From assembly GCA_964567545.1 (NCBI GenBank), contig CAZMNB010000005.1, positions 1-47,859 of the forward strand: a stretch of 47,859 nucleotides of DNA, given 5' to 3'. This DNA comes from UBA7398 sp964567545. Lineage in GTDB: Bacteria; Actinomycetota; Actinomycetes; Nanopelagicales; Nanopelagicaceae. A program made the position numbers and the translations under genes. Below the pieces are notes generated by a model. That model searched no databases, was not told the DNA's origin, and saw only the letters and a program-made list of their open reading frames with translations. Below are positions 42,972-47,859 of this stretch, piece after piece. Positions within the stretch are counted from its first letter, which is position 1. Each line of letters begins with the position of its first letter.

Positions 42972-43699
42972 CCGCGATAGATCGATACCTTTCTAATATA
43001 GAATTATTACTAGCAAAATTATCCAAAAACCATGAATCTTTAGAATTGGCAGCGCAATTATTAGCAAAATCAATTGCGAAAAATGGATTAATACATGTGT
43101 TTGGCACCGGTCATTCCCACATTCTTGCTGAAGAGATGTTTTATCGTGCGGGCGGCCTAGGAGCAGTAAATCCAATTTTAGAAGAAGATTTAATGCTGCA
43201 TATTAGCGCTAGCCGAAGTACCGAATTGGAACGTCGCACGGACCTTGCTGATCAGATTTTAGAAAAACAATCCATTAAAACTAATGATGTTTTTATTTTA
43301 ATTTCAAATTCAGGTGGAAATTCTTTAATGGAAGCAATGGCAATTAGAATTAAAAATCATGGTGTCCCAATAATTGCAATAACCAGTTTAGAACATGCTA
43401 ATTCTCCATTAGCTCGAACCAGCGGAATAAAACTACATGAGTTAGCGGATATTGTTTTGGACAACTTAGGTACTGTAGGTGATGCAAGCATTACATTTCC
43501 TAATAGTGAAATAGTTACCGGACCAACATCTAGCGTGATTGGAACTGCAATTATTAACGCACTTGCCTCGCGAGCAGTCGAAATCTTATTAATAAATGGA
43601 ATCGAACCAGAAGTTTTTAGTAGTAGTAACACAAAACATGGAGATCAAAAAAATTTAAAACTTATTAATAAACTTAAAAGTCAGATTCGTATTCTATGA
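42968..43699 (+). CDS. SIS-domain sugar isomerase-like protein (UPF0309 type)
   Basis: This 243-residue protein has a single SIS fold: LIHVFGTGHSHILAEEMFYRAGG near residues 39-61 and FILISNSGGNSLMEAMAI near residues 115-132 with the sugar-phosphate-binding Ser-Gly loop. UPF0309 proteins are uncharacterised SIS proteins often found with amino-sugar genes. It may handle a phosphorylated GlcNAc derivative. Four-base overlaps on both sides place it in the operon. Confidence 0.83.
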   Translation: MTAIDRYLSNIELLLAKLSKNHESLELAAQLLAKSIAKNGLIHVFGTGHSHILAEEMFYRAGGLGAVNPILEEDLMLHISASRSTELERRTDLADQILEKQSIKTNDVFILISNSGGNSLMEAMAIRIKNHGVPIIAITSLEHANSPLARTSGIKLHELADIVLDNLGTVGDASITFPNSEIVTGPTSSVIGTAIINALASRAVEILLINGIEPEVFSSSNTKHGDQKNLKLINKLKSQIRIL

Positions 43700-45267
43700 A
43701 AACTGCAGAGGAATTTATTGGTAAATATTTAGCAATTCAGGGTTTTGATTTTCAAGTAGAGAGCAATATTGATAAAAATCTAACGAGCGAAAGTTACCTG
43801 CTAAGTGATAAAGCTAGAAATATAGTTTCACATAGTGATTTACCAGGGCTACGTAATGGCTTGAATGCAATTATTCGATCAATATTTGATGAACCGTCAA
43901 ATCATAAACCTAGATTTAAAGTAAGAGGCGTGATTGAAGGTTTTTATGGAAAACCCTGGACCCATGATCAACGCCTTCGTGGCTTAAATTTTTTTGCGTT
44001 ACATAATATGAATATTTATATTCTGGCTCCGAAGGATGACCCGTGGCAGAGATTTGATTGGCGCACGCCACTCTCAGATCAATTTCTAGCCACAACTGAA
44101 GAATTGGTGGAACGTGGTAGCGATTTATTAGTTGAAATAGCCGTCTGCATTTCTCCTGGATTAACAGTTCAATATTCGAATAATTTGGATGTTGAAGCTT
44201 TGATGTTTCGTTACCGTCAATTATTAAAGATTGGCGTAACGCAATTTGGACTTTTACTTGATGATATTCCATGGGAATTGCAATTTGCTCCTGACCAAGC
44301 TCGGTATAAAACAATTGCCCAAGCTCAAGCCGACTTTGCAAATAGAGTTTTTACTGAGTTGCAGAATGATTTTCCAAGTGTGCAATTATTTGTTTGTCCA
44401 CTCCAATATCATGGTAGAGGTAGCGAGCCTTACGTTACAGAATTTGGAAATTTACTTAACCCTAAAATTGCAATGATGTGGACGGGAAGACAGATTTGTT
44501 CGGAGTACTTGGAGAGTGTTGATGCCAAGCTGTTCAAAGAAAAGACTTCAAAGCAGCCGTTTTATTGGGATAATTATCCAGTAAACGACGTAGCAATGCT
44601 TCATCAATTACATGTTGGACCCATAGAAAATCGAGATGCAGATCTTGGGGATAATTCTTACGGATTAGTTGCTAATCCGATGGAGAAGTTCGAGCTCTCA
44701 CTAATTTCGTTGGCAACGATTGGGGATTACCTCTGGGACTCATCCAGATACAGCCCACTAGAGTCTTGGGAGCGAGCACTTACTACTTTAGTTAAGAGTG
44801 AAATCGATCGGAAATCTTTTAGATTTTTCTTTAGAAACTGTTTTGAATCGTGTTTAGCCGTCAATCCAGCGCCAGATTTTGGCAAATTACTTGGTGACGC
44901 TACTTTGCTCTGGCGAACCGGCCGGAAAGATGAAGCGGTAATTATGCTGCGTGATTATGCAACCACCATGAAATCCCACCTTTCAGTATTAAACTCACCA
45001 AATTGTTCAATGCCATCATGGATTTCAGAGTCCGCAAGCTGGTTAATTAAGTATGAAAAAGTAGCGAATTCGTTAGCAGAAGTTGCCACAATTTTAGAAC
45101 GAGCAACTATTGGATCTCATGGTGGGCTCAGTGGAACCGATATTGATATTAAACGAGTTAACGAAATTAGGATTTCCTTAGCGCAAGATCCAACCCGTAT
45201 CTTTGGCGACGGGCTAGAACTTACTTTAGGGGAACTTGCAACAGAACTTTCTGTTGCAAACCGTTAG
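43696..45267 (+). CDS. GH84 beta-N-acetylglucosaminidase, cytoplasmic
   Basis: This 523-residue enzyme has a short N-terminal alpha/beta domain (1-73), then the GH84 barrel starting VRGVIEGFYGKPWTHDQRLRG (residues 77-97), APKDDPW at 111-117, and the catalytic pair Asp189-Asp190 in LLLDDIPW. Members use substrate-assisted catalysis to remove terminal GlcNAc, like human O-GlcNAcase and clostridial NagJ. There is no signal peptide, so it works on imported GlcNAc-containing oligosaccharides. It overlaps the SIS gene by 4 bases and precedes a sugar ABC transporter. Confidence 0.88.
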   Translation: MKTAEEFIGKYLAIQGFDFQVESNIDKNLTSESYLLSDKARNIVSHSDLPGLRNGLNAIIRSIFDEPSNHKPRFKVRGVIEGFYGKPWTHDQRLRGLNFFALHNMNIYILAPKDDPWQRFDWRTPLSDQFLATTEELVERGSDLLVEIAVCISPGLTVQYSNNLDVEALMFRYRQLLKIGVTQFGLLLDDIPWELQFAPDQARYKTIAQAQADFANRVFTELQNDFPSVQLFVCPLQYHGRGSEPYVTEFGNLLNPKIAMMWTGRQICSEYLESVDAKLFKEKTSKQPFYWDNYPVNDVAMLHQLHVGPIENRDADLGDNSYGLVANPMEKFELSLISLATIGDYLWDSSRYSPLESWERALTTLVKSEIDRKSFRFFFRNCFESCLAVNPAPDFGKLLGDATLLWRTGRKDEAVIMLRDYATTMKSHLSVLNSPNCSMPSWISESASWLIKYEKVANSLAEVATILERATIGSHGGLSGTDIDIKRVNEIRISLAQDPTRIFGDGLELTLGELATELSVANR

Positions 45268-45284
45268 TTAAAGAGAGGTAGCTA

Positions 45285-46556
45285 GTGCAGAAAAATATGT
45301 TGAAGAAAATCGCACTTGGAGCGGCTTTACTTCTTGGCGCAACGACTCTTGCATCATGTAGTGGTAGTTCAAATAGCGCAGATAAAGTTATTCGAATCGC
45401 TGCTGGAAATGTTGGAGAAGGCGCTCAGAAAGTTTGGGATGCTGCAATTGCTAAGTTCAGCGCCGAGAATCCAGGTTGGACGGTCGAATTTAATACGCAA
45501 GATGATGACATTTATGAAACTGTCGGACTTGAGAATTTATTGAGTGGTGGGAATCCACCAGATGCATATTTTGAGTGGGCTGGTTCTAGAACCGCTATGC
45601 ATGTTTTAGATGGCGAAGCTGCCGACATTACTAAATCAATAGCTGATTCCTCACTGAAAGACTTATTTCCTGCAACTGCATTCAATACGACAACTATTGA
45701 AGGCAAAGTTTACATGTTGCCTACTGGTTCAGACGTCACAAACGTAATTTGGTATGACAAGGATGTATTTGCAAAGAATGGATTAAGTGTTCCAAAAACT
45801 TGGGATGAATTGATGTCGATCTGTGCAAAACTCAAATCAGTAAAGCAAACTTGTTTCTCGGTTGGAAATAAAGATTATTGGGTAGCTGGTAATTGGTTCG
45901 GCCACTTATATTCTAGAATTATTGGGGAAGATCTTTATCATCAGATCATGTCTCGTAAAAAACCAATGAATTCTCCAGAATTAGTTAAAGCATTCCAAGT
46001 GGTCGCTGACCTTAATAAGAATGGTTATATCAATGCATCTGCCAATACAATTGCGGATCAAGAAGCATATACATTGTTCTTCAAAGGTGGTGCGGCAATG
46101 TTACCTATCGGATCTTGGTTAGTTGGAATCGCAGCCGAACAAGCTCCGAAGAAGAACATCGATTGGTTTAACTTGCCTGCAATAACAAACGGTGCTGGTG
46201 ATCAAAACAGCGTACTCGGTGTTACTACCGGCTATGTGGTTAATGCCAAGAGCAAGAAGATTGATATGACTATCAAGTTCTTTGAAGCTTTCTTCTCTGA
46301 TGAGATAACCGCGCAATGGGTTGCAGAAGGATCTGCGCCATTAACTAAGTCGGCAGCAAATGGAACTCCAAACCCGACTACAGTAAAGCTACAAGCGCTG
46401 TTAGCTAACGCGTCAAAGTTGGTTGCACCACCTGATACGGGTTATCAACTTAAGATCGCTGATGCACTAAACGTCGCTACATCTGAAGTAATGGGTGGTG
46501 CAAAAACTCCGCAGGATGCACTCGATGCTGCTGAGGCTAAACTAGCTAAAAAGTAA
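45285..46556 (+). CDS. Sugar ABC transporter substrate-binding lipoprotein
   Basis: This 423-residue family 1 solute-binding protein has a lipobox (TTLASC) at the end of its signal peptide, about residue 25. The fold contains PDAYFEWAGSRTAMHVLDGE and the AMLPIGSWLVG hinge. It is the binding component of the operon that follows GH84, so a GlcNAc-containing oligosaccharide is the likely ligand. Start is GTG with an AGAGAGG site. Confidence 0.86.
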   Translation: MQKNMLKKIALGAALLLGATTLASCSGSSNSADKVIRIAAGNVGEGAQKVWDAAIAKFSAENPGWTVEFNTQDDDIYETVGLENLLSGGNPPDAYFEWAGSRTAMHVLDGEAADITKSIADSSLKDLFPATAFNTTTIEGKVYMLPTGSDVTNVIWYDKDVFAKNGLSVPKTWDELMSICAKLKSVKQTCFSVGNKDYWVAGNWFGHLYSRIIGEDLYHQIMSRKKPMNSPELVKAFQVVADLNKNGYINASANTIADQEAYTLFFKGGAAMLPIGSWLVGIAAEQAPKKNIDWFNLPAITNGAGDQNSVLGVTTGYVVNAKSKKIDMTIKFFEAFFSDEITAQWVAEGSAPLTKSAANGTPNPTTVKLQALLANASKLVAPPDTGYQLKIADALNVATSEVMGGAKTPQDALDAAEAKLAKK

Positions 46557-46584
46557 TAATTTATTAGAAGTTAAGGAGTCCTTC

Positions 46585-47463
46585 GTGAAACCATCGTCGC
46601 GTTGGACTCCTTACCTTTTTATTGCTCCAGCAATTTTCTTTTTCGCATTTGCAGTGCTGCTACCTATGGTTGGAACTGTAGTTGCAAGTTTTTTTCAATG
46701 GGATGGATTTCACGATCCAATATTTGTTGGGTTCAGAAATTATGGCCGAGCCCTGCAGGACACAATTTTTTTGCAATCTTTTTTGCATGTTGGTATATAT
46801 GTAATTGCAACTATTTTTTTAGAAGTAGTAATTGGATTAATTCTTGCTGGAATTGTTACCTCAAGAAAAGGTTTCAATGGTTATCGAATTGCGTTATTCA
46901 TTCCAGTTTTATTACCAACAGTCGTTATCTCGGTACTATGGCGGTTTGTCTTCAACGCAGATTTTGGTTTAATCAAAGGATTTTTAGAAGCAATTGGAAA
47001 ACCAGAGTGGAATCATGTTTGGCTGGGTGATAAAAGGTTTGCACTATTGGCAATTTGTTTTGTCTCGGGATGGATATACTCCGGGTTCTATCTGGCCATT
47101 TTTTATGCTGGCTTGCAAAGAGTACCTAAAGAAATCACCGAAGCGGCAGCGATAGATGGCGCCAAAAGTTGGAAAATATTCTGGAAAATAAAAGTGCCCA
47201 TGATTCGGCGAGTATGGGAGGTTTCACTTTTAATCTGTATTACCGGTGGAATACAAGGATTCGATCTTTTCTACATTATGACAAACGGTGGTCCGTATTA
47301 CGCAACCGAAGTACCAACCACTTACATGGTCAGGTCGGTATTTCGTGATGGCGAAGTAGGGTTTGGTTCATCTTTAGCTGTAATAGTTACTACAGCAGTT
47401 CTAATAATTGGATTCATTTACTCCAAAGTGCGTGCAAAATCTGCAGATGCGGTTGAATACTAA
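46585..47463 (+). CDS. Sugar ABC transporter permease (MalF type)
   Basis: This 292-residue permease has six helices and the EAA loop ITEAAAIDGAKSWKIFWKIKVP near residues 188-209. The start is a GTG 28 bases after the binding-protein gene, with AAGGAG 6 bases before it. The TAATG at its end joins the next permease. Confidence 0.88.
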   Translation: MKPSSRWTPYLFIAPAIFFFAFAVLLPMVGTVVASFFQWDGFHDPIFVGFRNYGRALQDTIFLQSFLHVGIYVIATIFLEVVIGLILAGIVTSRKGFNGYRIALFIPVLLPTVVISVLWRFVFNADFGLIKGFLEAIGKPEWNHVWLGDKRFALLAICFVSGWIYSGFYLAIFYAGLQRVPKEITEAAAIDGAKSWKIFWKIKVPMIRRVWEVSLLICITGGIQGFDLFYIMTNGGPYYATEVPTTYMVRSVFRDGEVGFGSSLAVIVTTAVLIIGFIYSKVRAKSADAVEY

Positions 47464-47859
47464 TGAAGAAATTCTCGTTGTTATTTCACTTGTTATTATC
47501 AATCTACTCACTATTCTTTGCCGCGCCGTTAATCTGGATGGCACTTTCAGCTTTTAAAGGTAATGATGAAATATTCGAAAAACCATTTTCTCTGCCTCAT
47601 AGTTATAATTTTAGAGTATTTCTCGATGCCTGGAACGTTGGTGGACTTAGTAAGTATTTTATTAATAGTGCACTTATTACCGGAATTTCTGCGCTATTAG
47701 TACTCCTATCTGCCTCACTAGCTGCATTTGCCTTTAGTCGTTTTGTTTTCAAGGGCAGCAAGCAGTTATTAATGCTCTTCATGATTGGGTTATTACTTCC
47801 AATTCAATCTTACTTTATTTCGCAAAATAAATTATTTGAATATTTACATTTAAAAGATC
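47463..47859 (+). CDS. Sugar ABC transporter permease (MalG type), cut by window end
   Basis: The ATG at 47463 overlaps the previous stop by one base. About 132 residues are present: MKKFSLLFHLLLSIYSLFF, APLIWMALSAFKGNDEIF, then two helices and LLPIQSYFISQNKLFEYL. This matches the N-terminal half of MalG/UgpE-type permeases. The rest, including the EAA loop, lies beyond the window. Confidence 0.85.
   Translation, partial: MKKFSLLFHLLLSIYSLFFAAPLIWMALSAFKGNDEIFEKPFSLPHSYNFRVFLDAWNVGGLSKYFINSALITGISALLVLLSASLAAFAFSRFVFKGSKQLLMLFMIGLLLPIQSYFISQNKLFEYLHLKD

Noticed and set aside
1..47859. CRISPR arrays, prophage or insertion sequences
   Set aside because: No spaced direct repeats, integrase, transposase or phage structural genes were seen on either strand.

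Overview
The window is an A+T-rich, very compact stretch of bacterial chromosome. Gene spacings are often negative (ATGA, TTGA or TAATG overlaps), and several starts have no Shine-Dalgarno and sit just downstream of a -10-like box, so some transcripts are probably leaderless. The gene set includes FadR- and HutC-type GntR regulators, UgpB/MalE-type sugar ABC transporters without their own ATPase, an AT-rich nuo operon and DUF-poor streamlined operons. This fits a low-GC, streamlined freshwater actinobacterium of the acI/Nanopelagicales kind. That assignment is an inference from style and gene content; I could not run a taxonomic search. No phage, insertion sequence or CRISPR array is visible. 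A run of exactly 100 N (34643-34742) marks a scaffold join.

Layout. 1-7107: the 3' half of a respiratory complex I operon (nuoH partial, I, J, K, L, M, N), followed by a polyprenyl diphosphate synthase. 8084-9468 (minus): a RarD-like transporter and YajQ. 9538-12332: an FAD oxidoreductase, tRNA-Tyr(GTA) and a degenerate M24-family protein. 12431-24759: a sulfonate catabolism region (below). 24745-30435 (minus): an N-acylamino-acid racemase/GNAT/glutamine-amidotransferase group, a CoA-transferase and an Old Yellow Enzyme. 30510-34595: a small membrane protein, a probable phosphatidylcholine synthase, a FUSC-type membrane protein, a proline-racemase-superfamily enzyme and a DJ-1/PfpI protein. 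34643-37037: a scaffold gap cutting a secreted protein, then an AraM/glycerol-1-phosphate-dehydrogenase-like enzyme and a PIG-L deacetylase. 37161-47859: two further sugar ABC transporters around GH1 beta-glucosidase, GNAT, a HutC-type GntR regulator, a SIS sugar isomerase and a cytoplasmic GH84 beta-N-acetylglucosaminidase; this looks like an amino-sugar/oligosaccharide utilisation locus.

The most interesting system is 12431-24759. The right half reads as a textbook sulfolactate degradation operon: suyA and suyB (sulfolactate sulfo-lyase, often mis-called altronate dehydratase), a D-2-hydroxyacid dehydrogenase (slcC-like), an Ldh2-family dehydrogenase (comC-like), and two exporters of the YeiH and TauE/SafE families that could remove sulfite. 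The left half encodes a fucose-isomerase-like sugar isomerase, a sugar-binding protein and two permeases, a FadR-type regulator, a PfkB kinase resembling 6-deoxy-6-sulfofructose kinase YihV, and a Gfo/Idh/MocA protein of the family that includes NAD+-dependent sulfoquinovosidases. The same 15-bp operator (consensus ASAGGT-NNN-ACCACT) occurs in front of the isomerase, the Gfo/Idh gene and suyA, which ties all three transcription units into one regulon. My reading is a sulfoquinovose (or sulfoquinovosyl-glycerol) to pyruvate-plus-sulfite pathway in one organism, with the aldolase and the sulfolactaldehyde dehydrogenase missing from the window.
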